Positions 27,149-37,093 are shown, counted from the stretch's first letter. The stretch: DNA of 64,000 bases from DASQZK01 sp963809925 (GCA_963809925.1 CAWELH010000005.1:410790-474789); one strand, 5' to 3'. Translations and numbers: made by a program. The notes: generated by a model not told the origin, from the sequence alone.

Positions 27149-27757
27149 CTACCCCGGGTTACTAAAAAAAATATTAGATATAAATCCAATAAGAAGAAAG
27201 AGATAATATTCCTGTAATTCTTTTCTTAAAAAGGAAATGGCCTTGGTAATTTGTTTTTCAACCGCCTTAACAGATATCCCCAGTTTCTCAGAAATTTCTT
27301 TGTTCTTCAGGAAATCGTTCCTGCTTAGAAGAAAAATTGTTCTGCATCTTTCAGGAAGCTGGTCCAATAAGGTTGAAATTATTTCTTCCAGATCTTTTTC
27401 CAGCAAGCTCTTCATCGGATCCTCCTCATGAAGGAAAACGGACTTCTCATACTCTGCTATGCGACGTGTCAGCTCATCTCTTACTTTAAAACTGGCATTC
27501 CTCTGTCGTATTAAGTTAAGACATCTGTTCCTAACGGCTGTGAAAAGGTAAGAACCAGGCGATGAATGTATTTGACCGGGTTTATCCAATAACACCAGAA
27601 AAACTTCCTGGACAATATCCTGAGCATCCTTGATATCGGAAGTAAATTTATTTGCGAACATTACCAGACTACCATGGTATTTCCTGAAAAGCTTTTCAAA
27701 GCTCAGGATATCCCATTCCGGGAAGTCAGGTTTCAATCTGGATTGTTCGTTTGCCAT
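27149..27757 (-). CDS. ECF RNA polymerase sigma factor (Bacteroides-type sigma-70)
   Basis: A 202-aa ECF sigma factor. Region 2 includes LFRKYHGSLVMFANKF and DAQDIVQEVFLVLL; region 4 is LPERCRTIFLLSRNDFLKNKEISEKLGIS with the helix-turn-helix VKAVEKQITKAI. The hydrophobic C-terminal tail (YYLFLLIGFISNIFF) is common in these PUL sigmas. First gene of the sigma-fecR-susC-susD-glycosidase-PHP array, so it probably drives its own locus. Confidence 0.95.
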   Translation of the reverse strand: MANEQSRLKPDFPEWDILSFEKLFRKYHGSLVMFANKFTSDIKDAQDIVQEVFLVLLDKPGQIHSSPGSYLFTAVRNRCLNLIRQRNASFKVRDELTRRIAEYEKSVFLHEEDPMKSLLEKDLEEIISTLLDQLPERCRTIFLLSRNDFLKNKEISEKLGISVKAVEKQITKAISFLRKELQEYYLFLLIGFISNIFFSNPG

Positions 27758-28454
27758 TAATTTTTTTTACGCTGATCAATTCCTTCTGGCGTGCAAACTA
27801 ACAATTTTATTTCGAAAAGTCTATTTTATACAAAGCTGCCCGTGAAATGGGAAGTTATGCCTTCTCTGAAAGCTAATGGGGACAAACAATCTCTGTTTCA
27901 TTTATTTGGATTATCGGCGGCAAAGCGGAAACTTTCGCAATTTTAGCCTTGGGTTTCTACTTTAATAAGTCTGTCTGTTCCATAATTATTGTTTCTTCAG
28001 TTTCTTAAAATCCAGTTTTCCCTGATCTGGGATGAACCATAGTTAACTCATCGAATATTTTAAGGTTACTGATTATAGTTAAAATTAAGAAGCAAAAGGT
28101 ATACGCCTTGGGGAAGTCTGAAAAAATGAAGAAGATACTGTAAAACAAGTCAGAGAATAAAATCTGGTCAGAGAAAATGTGAATTTCGGAGTTCCCTGTA
28201 TTACACAAAAAATAGTAGAGGAATTTTATCTTCTCTAATTTTTCCTGCCATTTATTTACCACGATTCTTGATTCTGCAGGTAGGGTTAGTGCACCTTCAT
28301 GTGTCTTAAGAATATACATTTAGTAGAATGTACCGGACTCAAACATATTGCTCACCTCGAGGACAATCATATGGATACCTTGATGTATAATACAACTCTC
28401 CACAGCTTTATTTTAAATTTTTACAGTGTTCTTTAACTGATTAAAATACTACCA
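27758..28454. other. ~700-bp divergent intergenic region
   Basis: It separates the ECF sigma gene (minus) from the GH9 gene (plus) and should hold promoters for both PUL arms. The open frame 28005-28319 on the minus strand has no domain and poor coding character. I could not assign a Bacteroidota -33/-7 promoter with confidence. Confidence 0.5.
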
Positions 28455-31400
28455 ATGAAAAGTCAACTAACTAATCTGAGTCTAACAATTTCTATTTTGC
28501 TACTAAATTTTTTCATGTCCTATGCAGGTGAAGTGGTACACATTGGGACCGCTGATAACAATGTGATTGTTGTGGAAATATTGACCGAATTTGGTGAGGA
28601 TATTCCGACTCAGGTACCAGGTTCCTGGTCTGTCAACGGTGTGACCCCTTCGGAAGTGGGAAGATACACTTATGTATGGTATCAGGAAGCGGAACCTTCG
28701 AAAATGTCACATAAGCATCATATGTATCTCAGGATGCCATTTCTCTTATCAAATGGAACCTCGTATACGATTAAGACCCCCGCTTATGGAATAGATACGC
28801 TGGTTTTCAACGATATGGTCACACAATGTGAATCTGTTCATGCCAATCAGGTGGGCTACTTTGGTGGGGCAGAAGAAAGATATGCAAACTTCGGTATATT
28901 CATGGGTGATCTTGGAACAAGGTTCCTGACTGAAATACCGGGGTACAAAGTTCTTAATGATGTGGGTGAGACGATAAAATCCGGAACATTAACCTATTGG
29001 GGGGATGACACTGGTAAGGAATATGAAACTGGGGAGTATGCCTACAGGTTAGACCTTGCCGGACTTCCTGATGGTGGTCCCTATGTAATCTCGGTAGAAG
29101 GATATGGATGTTCTTTTCCTTTTGGTGTCGGACCTGACTATATTAACCAGATATCCTATATAAATATCCGGGGTTTATTCCATCAGCGTTGCGGTATAGC
29201 TCTTGAAGAGCCCTATACCGAATTTACTCATGGTGTGTGTCATGATATCGTTGAAATCACGGAAACCGACCCACCTGAATCAGGCGACGGACTGATTACG
29301 ACCAGAGGCCCGGAGATGGCTATAGCTGGAGGATACCATGATGCTGCCGACTATGACCGGAGAGATAGTCATCCATTGGTGCCTTCCTGGATGCTTGCCA
29401 CTTATGAGGCATACCCGGATGCATTTACAGATGGCCAGTACAATATTCCGGAATCGGGGAATGGGATTCCTGACTGGCTGGATGAGTGCCTCTGGGGATT
29501 AAAAGTGTGGGAATACCTCCAGGAAAGTGATGGCGGGATTCGGGGAGGTACCGAGGCGAACACGTACCCACCCTATGGCAGTACATCTGATAACGATGAA
29601 TTAATTTACAAAACGTATAGAAGATTTGGTGTGACCACTGCCCGCGGAGCAGGGCTATTTGCCTATGCATCCCGTATGCTGAAACCCTTTGATGAAACCC
29701 GTGCATCAGAATTACTTCAGAGGGCTGTTGATGCCTGGAATTATCTCCAGGCGAATTCTATGCCTACAGCGTATGATGCTCCTATGATGTATGCCGCTTT
29801 ACAACTTTATCTGGCAACGGAAAACCAGGCTTATCATGATATTTTTAAGACGTATGCCAACCGGCTGCTGACTGCACCCGTTGATGATGAACCCTATAAA
29901 AGCGGTGTACTGGGTGGCAGAACTACAATTTTCGGTCCATATTTCTTTAGTTACCTTATAACGGATCTACCAAAAGACCAGGACATTGTTGATGGTTTTA
30001 CACAGGTTGTGTCAGATTTATGTGACAAGTGGCTGGGGCGTCTGGCATCCATGCCCTACCCTATTGTTACAATTCCAAATTACGGATGGGGAAGAGCATC
30101 AGCACAGGGAATGTTTGCAGAGCCACTTATTTATATGTACCGGCTTACGGGAGACCAAACATACCTTGAGGGTATCAGTGAAATGGCAAACTATACGCTT
30201 GGGCAGAACCCGCTCAACAGGACTTACATTACCGGCCTGGGAGCCAGACCTCCGATTGGTACAAGAAATCATAATACGTACCACTTCTTTAAAGAAGGTA
30301 AGGGTACCATTCCCGGGATCACGGTATATGGCCTTATCAACGAACCGGCAGCAAACAGGGCCAGAGTATCACAAGAGGTGTATCCTGAATGGTTCTCTCT
30401 GGGTCAGCAAAGGCGATATTCAGATGGCTGGGAATTTCTCAGGGCAAATGAATATACCATAAATGAAACTATCTCACAGAATACCTGTATGTTTGCTTTT
30501 CTTAGCGCTGTTGGAGGAGGTGGAACCATCACTAGGCCGGAAGCTCCTTCCTCCTTTATAGCTACAACGATTTCTCAACGTGAGATTGACCTGTCGTGGA
30601 CCTATCCGGCAGGAAATGCTGAGTATTTCAAAATTGAGAGAAGGTCTGGTGAAAACTACTATGAAATTGCAGCGGTACCTGGTTCTGTGACCAGCTACAA
30701 AGATGCAGGACTGGCATCTGCAGCCACCACCTATTCTTATCATGTCAGAGCCTATAACAAGGGCGGACACTCTCAATATTCAGAAGAATCCGTGGCAACT
30801 ACCCTTGCTGCACCGGATCCACCAGAAACTCCCACTGAGCTGGTGGCTTCGCCCGTTTCAAGCAGTCAGATTGAACTTACATGGAAAGATAACTCTGATA
30901 ACGAGACCGGTTTCAGAATTGAACGTAAGACCGGAGCAGACGGGAGCTATTCTCCGATTGCAACACTTAATGGAGGAGTTATAAATTATACTGATTTTGA
31001 TCTTAGTGAATCCACAACGTACTACTATCACATCGTTGCCTATAATGATGCCGGAGATTCGGAGTTTTCGATTGAAGTATCAGCAACGACAGAAGCGATA
31101 AGTTCAAACCTTTATGTCAACATTGACGGCGCACTGCAGGTGTTCAGTCAACTCTCCACATATGGAGAAAACCAGGATTATACGGGAGGTTATGAATTTC
31201 AAAACGCAGGTAAATCTGTTTTTCTGGATGGAAATTCCTGGAAGAAAGTGGATTTATCATACACTTTAACCTCTGAAAGTGTGCTCGAGTTTGATTTTAG
31301 AAGCTCTATAGAAGGTGAGGTCCATGGGATTGGTATGGATGATAATATTATCGAAGAGGATGTAAAGACTTTTATGATTTATGGGAGTCAGCCCTGGGGA

Positions 31401-33677
31401 GTAGTAGATTTTAATGATTATACAGGCCCAGACTGGAAACATTTTAGCATCCCAATCGGGCAGTATTACACAGGTAAAATGGTCTGTCTTTTCTTCACCA
31501 ACGACGGTGATACCAAGGAAGGTAACAGCTACTTCAAAAATATCATGCTTACCACAAGTGGAGGAACTCCACCGATTGAACCCGGCAACCTGACTGCCAC
31601 CGCAAATTTGAGCAGCGTGATCGAATTGTCATGGACGGATAATTCAGATAATGAAAGCGGGTTTAAAATTGAGAGAAAAATTGGCGCAGGTGGTGCATAT
31701 GAAGAGATTGGAGTGGTTGGAGCGGATGTTACCGTATTTGAAAATACAGGTTTAGTCTCGGGGAGTACATATTATTACAGGGTGCGTGCATACAACGGAG
31801 CTGGAAATTCTCCCTATGCAGATGAGGCCAGTACAACAACCCCTGTTACTACCCTGCCGGATGCCCCCACTAATCTGACTGCAAGGGCCGTGTCAAGTAA
31901 TCAGATCAACCTCGAATGGTCTGACAATTCAGATAATGAAGATTATTTTATCATTGAGCGGAAGGTAGGCTCAGAGGGGACATTTGTTGAAATCGCTTCC
32001 GTTGAAGCCAATGTAACAAATTTCCAAAGTCAGGGCTTGGCAAAATCCAATGTATATACTTTTCGTGTACTTGCATTTAATGGTGCCGGTAATTCGGATT
32101 ATTCCAATGAAGCTTTTGCAACAACACTGGGTAATCTGAAGGATGGATTTAAGGCTGACGGTTATACCTGGGGATTATGGCACTTTGATGAAAGCAGTGG
32201 CGATTCTGCCTATTGCGATCCTTTTGTGGAAAGTGCAGGCTCAAAAACGATAGGCTTGTCGGGCGGTGTCGGAAGAATGCCATCGCCGGGTTGGATGCCC
32301 TCTCCTGAAGGTTCATCAATTAACTTTGACGGTATGAACGGCATTGGGAGATGTAATAAGGATTGGTACATTAATTATTCGGCTGGCGGAGGAGGGCTTA
32401 CTCTGGAAGCATGGATAAAACCTAATTCAGAGTACAGCGGAGATATAACAATTCTAGGCGCACGATTCGGTAAACAGAGATCTGTGGAAATTCGACTGAG
32501 TTATGGTAGAATATTTATACGTTCCGGCAGTTTTTCAACGCCGTTTAATTATGGGAAAATCCCAATAAGTGCTTGGACACATGTGGCGGCAGTAGTTGTA
32601 CCGGGCCCTGATGATGGAAGTTTTGAGGATGATTTTGCCTATTTGTTTGTGAATGGCCGGCTAGAGGCTGTAACACCTGCCCTGACCAGTATGTGGGAAT
32701 CCGGCACTGCTCCGTTTATTATCAATGAAAAGGGCCTTTTTGACGGCGAAATAGACGAGGTTAGGATCAGCAACGTGGACAGATATTTTAATTATAAGGG
32801 TGTGATTGAAGAGCCTCCCTCTTCACCTTCTGAATTAAGTGCAACAGCTGCTTCCATTAACACTGTTACTATTACCTGGAATGATAATTCTGACAATGAG
32901 AACGGATTCTTCATTGAACGCAGGTTGCAGGATGAACCTGATTATACCGTAATTGCCAATCTCGGAGCTAATCTAACCAGTTATACTGATTCTGGATTAT
33001 CGGCTTCAACTTCATACGTTTACCGAATACATGCCTATAACTATTCGGGGTCTTCTTACTATTCAAATGAATCAGAAGTTACTACACTCCTGGAAACACC
33101 TGGAAATCTCATGGCTACCGTTGTGTCGGGAAGTCAGATCGATCTCTCGTGGACCTATGTTCATGGGGAAGAAGAGGGATTTAAGATTGAGAGGAAGACA
33201 AGCGAATCCGGCATATACGAAGAAATTGCGGATATTTCTTCTCCGGGGAATAGCTACAGTGACATCGGTCTGCAGGAATCAACAACCTACTTTTACAGGG
33301 TTTATGCGTACAATGAACTGGTGAATTCTAAATTTTCCAATGAAACGTCAGCGGTTGCCGTGGGCATTTGGAATGGTAGTCCCACTGAGGATGAGTTCGC
33401 CGTCAATGTATTCCCCAATCCTTTCAGTAATTCCACTAATATTGTTTACACGCTGCAAGAAACATCTCAAATCGATATTTCACTCTATGACATGACAGGC
33501 AGGAAAATTACCTGTTTAGTTAACGATTCACAAGATGCCGACACTTACACTGTCAGCTGGGATACCAAAGATGAATCCGGAATCAAGGTGAAGAATGGAT
33601 TGTATGTGTGCAAATTTACAGTGAAAGGTCAGAGGAACACCAGGTTTGCAATACTTCGACTTGTCGTCATTCATTAA
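28455..33677 (+). CDS. type IX-secreted multidomain GH9 glycoside hydrolase
   Basis: A 1740-aa modular enzyme. Order: signal peptide, Ig-like CelD_N domain (about 25-115), GH9 catalytic domain (about 220-690; nucleophile/base motif GGYHDAADYDRR, NGIPDWLDECLWGL, NRTYITGLGARPP, acid region NEYTINETISQN), two FN3 domains (695-880), a galactose-binding/CBM-like beta sandwich (885-1035), two more FN3 (1040-1225), a LamG/concanavalin-like domain (1235-1450), two more FN3 (1453-1635) and a C-terminal T9SS sorting domain (VFPNPFSNST through GLYVCKFTV). GH9 enzymes are mainly beta-1,4-glucanases. The CBM and LamG modules suggest binding to a complex or particulate glycan. It is transcribed away from the sigma gene. 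Confidence 0.9.
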   Translation: MKSQLTNLSLTISILLLNFFMSYAGEVVHIGTADNNVIVVEILTEFGEDIPTQVPGSWSVNGVTPSEVGRYTYVWYQEAEPSKMSHKHHMYLRMPFLLSNGTSYTIKTPAYGIDTLVFNDMVTQCESVHANQVGYFGGAEERYANFGIFMGDLGTRFLTEIPGYKVLNDVGETIKSGTLTYWGDDTGKEYETGEYAYRLDLAGLPDGGPYVISVEGYGCSFPFGVGPDYINQISYINIRGLFHQRCGIALEEPYTEFTHGVCHDIVEITETDPPESGDGLITTRGPEMAIAGGYHDAADYDRRDSHPLVPSWMLATYEAYPDAFTDGQYNIPESGNGIPDWLDECLWGLKVWEYLQESDGGIRGGTEANTYPPYGSTSDNDELIYKTYRRFGVTTARGAGLFAYASRMLKPFDETRASELLQRAVDAWNYLQANSMPTAYDAPMMYAALQLYLATENQAYHDIFKTYANRLLTAPVDDEPYKSGVLGGRTTIFGPYFFSYLITDLPKDQDIVDGFTQVVSDLCDKWLGRLASMPYPIVTIPNYGWGRASAQGMFAEPLIYMYRLTGDQTYLEGISEMANYTLGQNPLNRTYITGLGARPPIGTRNHNTYHFFKEGKGTIPGITVYGLINEPAANRARVSQEVYPEWFSLGQQRRYSDGWEFLRANEYTINETISQNTCMFAFLSAVGGGGTITRPEAPSSFIATTISQREIDLSWTYPAGNAEYFKIERRSGENYYEIAAVPGSVTSYKDAGLASAATTYSYHVRAYNKGGHSQYSEESVATTLAAPDPPETPTELVASPVSSSQIELTWKDNSDNETGFRIERKTGADGSYSPIATLNGGVINYTDFDLSESTTYYYHIVAYNDAGDSEFSIEVSATTEAISSNLYVNIDGALQVFSQLSTYGENQDYTGGYEFQNAGKSVFLDGNSWKKVDLSYTLTSESVLEFDFRSSIEGEVHGIGMDDNIIEEDVKTFMIYGSQPWGVVDFNDYTGPDWKHFSIPIGQYYTGKMVCLFFTNDGDTKEGNSYFKNIMLTTSGGTPPIEPGNLTATANLSSVIELSWTDNSDNESGFKIERKIGAGGAYEEIGVVGADVTVFENTGLVSGSTYYYRVRAYNGAGNSPYADEASTTTPVTTLPDAPTNLTARAVSSNQINLEWSDNSDNEDYFIIERKVGSEGTFVEIASVEANVTNFQSQGLAKSNVYTFRVLAFNGAGNSDYSNEAFATTLGNLKDGFKADGYTWGLWHFDESSGDSAYCDPFVESAGSKTIGLSGGVGRMPSPGWMPSPEGSSINFDGMNGIGRCNKDWYINYSAGGGGLTLEAWIKPNSEYSGDITILGARFGKQRSVEIRLSYGRIFIRSGSFSTPFNYGKIPISAWTHVAAVVVPGPDDGSFEDDFAYLFVNGRLEAVTPALTSMWESGTAPFIINEKGLFDGEIDEVRISNVDRYFNYKGVIEEPPSSPSELSATAASINTVTITWNDNSDNENGFFIERRLQDEPDYTVIANLGANLTSYTDSGLSASTSYVYRIHAYNYSGSSYYSNESEVTTLLETPGNLMATVVSGSQIDLSWTYVHGEEEGFKIERKTSESGIYEEIADISSPGNSYSDIGLQESTTYFYRVYAYNELVNSKFSNETSAVAVGIWNGSPTEDEFAVNVFPNPFSNSTNIVYTLQETSQIDISLYDMTGRKITCLVNDSQDADTYTVSWDTKDESGIKVKNGLYVCKFTVKGQRNTRFAILRLVVIH

Positions 33678-34149
33678 ATAGATGGTGGTTAGTTTTAGTT
33701 TAGTTCATTAGATAACCAAATACTCATCTTTTTGATACTATTTCGGGGAATATCCTGTTATAGATATACTACGAAGAGACAAGCCTGACAAATAATTACA
33801 ATCAAGTTGAAGAGATGATTGAGGGATCGTGTTGTGGTACGATCTGAATCATCTTGTGTATGACTTCTTGCCCGAATGAATATCGGGAGCAAATATGTTG
33901 TTGTACTTTCTTCAAACTGTTTATCCCGTGTGCTTGCGAAAGTCACGGAAGATCATCCGGGTCAACAACCTACAAATCATTAAATCATAGGTAAACGGGG
34001 CATTCAATGCATTTTTTTGTCTGTCAAACCTGCAGGCAAGGCAAGAGTAGTTTGCTTTGCCGAAAAAGATTTTTCTGTAAGAAAGCAGTTTACCATGACA
34101 CTGAACGACGGATTAGAATTGTAAACCTGATTTAACTAAAAACTAAGAT
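33678..34149. other. ~470-bp intergenic region
   Basis: No supported gene. The only open frame (33758-33946, minus) lacks a domain or a credible start context. Confidence 0.5.
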
Positions 34150-35670
34150 ATGAGACACTTCCCCTTGATGATACTCCTGAGTGTAAGCCTGATGTCGGCA
34201 TCCTGTGAAAAGCAATCAGACACTCCAAAATCCCTCAGAGATGATCAAAGGGTGAAAGCGGCACCTATAGATTTATCTGAACCCGTGTCGCTGAATGATC
34301 AGAATCCTCATTATTTCACATTCAGGGGTGCGCCAACCATACTGATCACATCGGGCGAGCACTACGGTTCTGTTATAAACCTGGATTTTGATTATATCCC
34401 CTACCTCGATGAATTACAGTCGAAGGGCTTTAATTGTACACGCCTTTTCGGGGGGCCATATGTGGAATTTGCAGGCTGGTACGGATATGACGCGGATCAG
34501 CCGCTCTCCCCTGCTCCCAGCCGATTCATCTGTCCCTGGGCACGAAGCAGCAAAGCCGGATACGTCAATGGCGGCAATAAGTTTGATCTCACAAAATGGG
34601 ACCAGCACTATTTTGACAGGTTAAAGGATTTCATGGAAGAGGCTGGTAAGAGAGGAGTGGTTGTTGAACTGACGCTTTTCAGTCCGTATTATAATTCTCC
34701 CGGCAACGATGTCGACCGGATGTGGAAGTACAGTCCATTCTATGAAGGCAACAACATTAATGGCATTGGCACCGTCCCCCGTCCGAGGGTTCTGACGATA
34801 AATAACGGCAATCTTCTTGCAGTACAGGACGCGTATGTTGAAAAGTTAGTGACTGAACTAAGGGATTTTGATAACCTGATTTTTGAAATATGCAATGAGC
34901 CATATATCCAGGATTTGGTAACCTATGACTGGATGAACCACATTTCGGAAGTGATCAGGAATACAGAATCCGGCTCAGGGAAGATACATCTGATATCACA
35001 GAACATTGCAAACGGCGCCCGGGAAATTACCGATGCCGTGCCCAATGTTTCTGTATTTAATTTCCATTATAGTTATCCATCTGCCGTTGATTTGAACTAT
35101 GACCTGAACAAAGTGATCGGGAACAATGAGACAGATGGTTTTACGCCGGCCATTCCTGCAAGGGTAAAAGCCTGGGAGTTTATACTCGGAGGTGGGGGGT
35201 TGTTTAACAACCTGGATATGTCGTTCACGCCTGCCACGCCGGACGGCGGTTCTGAAGATAGTGAAAGTGCCGTACTGCGCTCCATGATTAGTACGCTGAA
35301 ACAATTTATAGATAGTTTTGATTTTATCAACATGCAGCCTGATATGGACGTTATCAGTGATCTTGACCGGAATGATTATTCGACTCGTGCCCTGTCTGAA
35401 ACAGGAGTCAGCTATGCTATTTACCTCAGGAAAACTGACCTTGATGACAAGGCTGTGAGACGGGCAGTGTTGGACCTCGATCTTCCTGCCGGAAAATATA
35501 TGGCTATGTGGATAGACCCGGCGACAGGCAATGTGCTGGAAAATGAAATGTTTTCACATTCCGGCGGAGTCATGGCGATCACTTCACCTGCGTTTACCAG
35601 CGACTTTGCTGTGGCAGTGAGAAAGAAGGATGTGATGGAGAGATTGGGAGAGGCTTCATCGTTTGAATAA
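34150..35670 (+). CDS. lipoprotein glycoside hydrolase, GH5-like TIM barrel
   Basis: A 506-aa lipoprotein (lipobox MSASC). It has a clan GH-A-like barrel: HYFTFRGAPTILITSGEHYG at the start, a beta-4 end IFEICNEPY, where the Glu (about residue 249) is the probable acid/base, and a C-terminal beta domain (AMWIDPATGNVLENE) typical of collagen-like/DUF4038-type cellulases. The beta-7 nucleophile is less obvious; AWEFILGGGGLFNNLD is a candidate region. Together with the GH9 enzyme it forms the plus-strand arm of the PUL. Confidence 0.75.
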   Translation: MRHFPLMILLSVSLMSASCEKQSDTPKSLRDDQRVKAAPIDLSEPVSLNDQNPHYFTFRGAPTILITSGEHYGSVINLDFDYIPYLDELQSKGFNCTRLFGGPYVEFAGWYGYDADQPLSPAPSRFICPWARSSKAGYVNGGNKFDLTKWDQHYFDRLKDFMEEAGKRGVVVELTLFSPYYNSPGNDVDRMWKYSPFYEGNNINGIGTVPRPRVLTINNGNLLAVQDAYVEKLVTELRDFDNLIFEICNEPYIQDLVTYDWMNHISEVIRNTESGSGKIHLISQNIANGAREITDAVPNVSVFNFHYSYPSAVDLNYDLNKVIGNNETDGFTPAIPARVKAWEFILGGGGLFNNLDMSFTPATPDGGSEDSESAVLRSMISTLKQFIDSFDFINMQPDMDVISDLDRNDYSTRALSETGVSYAIYLRKTDLDDKAVRRAVLDLDLPAGKYMAMWIDPATGNVLENEMFSHSGGVMAITSPAFTSDFAVAVRKKDVMERLGEASSFE

Positions 35671-35890
35671 TACCCCTAAATCCCCTGGGAGGGGACTTGA
35701 AGAGTGTGGCTACAGCGATTTTGTAAAGGTACTGGGAACCGGTGCCTGGAATACCCCTAAATCCCCTGGGAGGGGACTTGAAGAGTGTGGTTATGGTTGT
35801 TGTGATGGTGATGGGAATTTATGCACGGAATACGCAGAGATCTCCTGAGAGAGGGGACTTGAAGAGTGTTATTACAGCGATTGTAAAAGT
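35668..35890. repeat. three copies of an intergenic repeat with GGGGACTTGAAGAGTGT core
   Basis: Copies begin at about 35668, 35750 and 35835. The first two contain CCCCTAAATCCCCTGGGAGG ahead of the core. Copies one and three end in GTACTGGGAAC, which in copy three runs directly into the tRNA-like element, so the repeat unit and tRNA-like sequence have been duplicated together. The short frames here are artefacts. Confidence 0.8.
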
Positions 35891-35892
35891 AC

Positions 35893-35970
35893 TGGGAACT
35901 GCTGGATTCGAACCAGTGACCCTCCCGACTACTAAGTCGGGATGCTCTGAACCAACTGAGCCAAGCTCCT
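35893..35970 (-). pseudogene. tRNA-Val-like element with enlarged anticodon arm
   Basis: On the minus strand this 78-nt element matches the neighbouring tRNA-Val in the acceptor, D and T arms, but the anticodon arm is 20 nt and not 17: TCCCGACT pairs with AGTCGGGA around TAGT. The first acceptor pair is A-C. A standard anticodon cannot be assigned, so I treat it as a tRNA pseudogene or tRNA-like element. Confidence 0.55.
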
Positions 35971-35971
35971 C

Positions 35972-36007
35972 TTAAAAACAAAAACCCCATAGTCTTTTAT
36001 GGGGTTT
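35972..36007 (-). terminator. terminator downstream of tRNA-Val
   Basis: AAACCCCATA (35982-35991) pairs with TATGGGGTTT (35998-36007). Reading on the minus strand it is followed by a TTTTTGTTTTT tract, right after the tRNA-Val gene. Confidence 0.75.
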
Positions 36008-36013
36008 ATGGTG

Positions 36014-36088
36014 TGGGAACTACTGGATTCGAACCAGTGACCCTCTGCTTGTAAGGCAGATGCTCTGAACCAGCTGAGCTAAGCTCCC
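36014..36088 (-). tRNA. tRNA-Val (anticodon TAC)
   Basis: The minus strand folds as a full cloverleaf: acceptor GGGAGCT with AGTTCCC, D arm GCTCAGCTGGTTCAGAGC, anticodon stem-loop TCTGC-CTTACAA-GCAGA (anticodon TAC), T arm ACTGG-TTCGAAT-CCAGT, discriminator A. CCA is not encoded. Confidence 0.93.
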
Positions 36089-36180
36089 AATATAATCTCA
36101 TCTTTCGAACTTAACCTTCGATCCAGCGACCCTCCCGACTTTAAGGTCGGGATGCTCTGAACCAGCTGAGCTAAGCTCCC
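36089..36180 (-). repeat. 92-bp tandem unit with tRNA-like sequence, copy 1
   Basis: The unit reproduces the 5' half of tRNA-Val (acceptor and D arm) followed by a 20-nt anticodon arm (TCCCGAC/GTCGGGA around CTTAAA), then a broken T arm. Its acceptor 3' strand is missing, so it should not make a normal tRNA. Confidence 0.7.
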
Positions 36181-36272
36181 AATATAATCTTATTTTTCGA
36201 ACTTAACCTTCGATCCAGCAACCCTCCCGACTTTAAGGTCGGGATGCTCTGAACCAGCTGAGCTAAGCTCCC
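36181..36272 (-). repeat. 92-bp tandem unit with tRNA-like sequence, copy 2
   Basis: Near-identical to 36089-36180, differing at few positions (GCGACC/GCAACC, TCATC/TTATT). Same altered anticodon arm and broken T arm. Confidence 0.7.
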
Positions 36273-36423
36273 AAAGGGGATGCAAATATAAACCACTAAT
36301 TGTGATTTGCAAAGTCTTTCTGAAAATTTTTCTGCGGAAAAAATCCGATACGTAAAGCGATCTTAAATATGCCTGGAAGAAGTTGTCCTTAGCGGCAGTC
36401 GATCGACTGCGCGTCTGTCAGCT

Positions 36424-36669
36424 TTAGTTGGCAGGCCTGTCGCATTTCAGGACGTACCTCCCCGATACGATCTCATCAAGGAGGATACCGATGCCGGATT
36501 CATTCAGATCCAGATCTCTGATCAGCTCAACAAAACATTTCCAGTGTTCCGGGGAAAAATTATATTTCCGGAGAAATTCTGTATCGGGCTCGAAACTCTT
36601 GTTGCGGCTCGTCTGCCAGCACATATCGATCACTTCCGTGACCGCAATGGATGAATTTGTTTTTTCCAT
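36424..36669 (-). CDS. small hypothetical protein (81 aa)
   Basis: An ORF starting MEKTNSSIAVTEVIDMCW with an amphipathic, charged composition and an unbroken frame. I recognise no domain. An ORF of similar length lies antisense (36428-36736), so coding potential is ambiguous; this strand has the more protein-like composition. An upstream in-frame ATG at 36726 is possible. It lies between the tRNA cluster and tRNA-Ser. Confidence 0.4.
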   Translation of the reverse strand: MEKTNSSIAVTEVIDMCWQTSRNKSFEPDTEFLRKYNFSPEHWKCFVELIRDLDLNESGIGILLDEIVSGRYVLKCDRPAN

Positions 36670-36981
36670 ATCTTCTATGCTTTTATTTGAGTGCATCCAA
36701 CATTTCAACGGCCACGGTTTTGCCAAAGACCGCTGAAAATCAGCTGTTTTTGCACTTACGAATATAAGGTTGATATGTTACGTGAAGAAGTAGTAATATC
36801 ACCCCCGTTTTTTGATCTGTTACTTTTTGGTTTTTGCCTTCAATGCCTTGCTGGTTCAAAGCAATAGCTTCAAGCATTGATGATATAATTAACATCCTGA
36901 AATGAATCTTGTTTAAAAATGACCGGATAAATACATCTTTCATCAGAGTTTTATTATTTTTGCGCTACCATTTCAGAATAC

Positions 36982-37068
36982 GGAGAAATGCCGGAGTGGT
37001 CGATCGGGGCGGTCTCGAAAACCGTTGTCCGCGTAAGTGGACCGGGGGTTCGAATCCCTCTTTCTCCG
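36982..37068 (+). tRNA. tRNA-Ser (anticodon CGA)
   Basis: An 87-nt class II tRNA: acceptor GGAGAAA with TTTCTCC, anticodon loop CTCGAAA closed by GCGGT/ACCGT, long variable arm (GTCCGC-GTAA-GTGGAC), T arm with GGTTCGAATCC, discriminator G. Its 3' end is the likely attachment site for the integrase encoded downstream. Confidence 0.95.
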
Positions 37069-37093
37069 CTTGTAAAAGCGCAAAAAAGCGCAA

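Noticed and set aside
28005..28319. 104-aa minus-strand ORF between the sigma and GH9 genes
   Set aside because: Low-complexity Phe/Ile-rich translation without a domain; likely chance in AT-rich DNA.
35663..35990. Short ORFs through the GGGGACTTGAAGAGTGT repeats
   Set aside because: They translate repeats and part of the tRNA-like element.
36982..37068. Duplicated tRNA-Ser 3' end as second attachment site
   Set aside because: Only short partial matches such as TTTCTCCG near 40300 were seen, too short to count.
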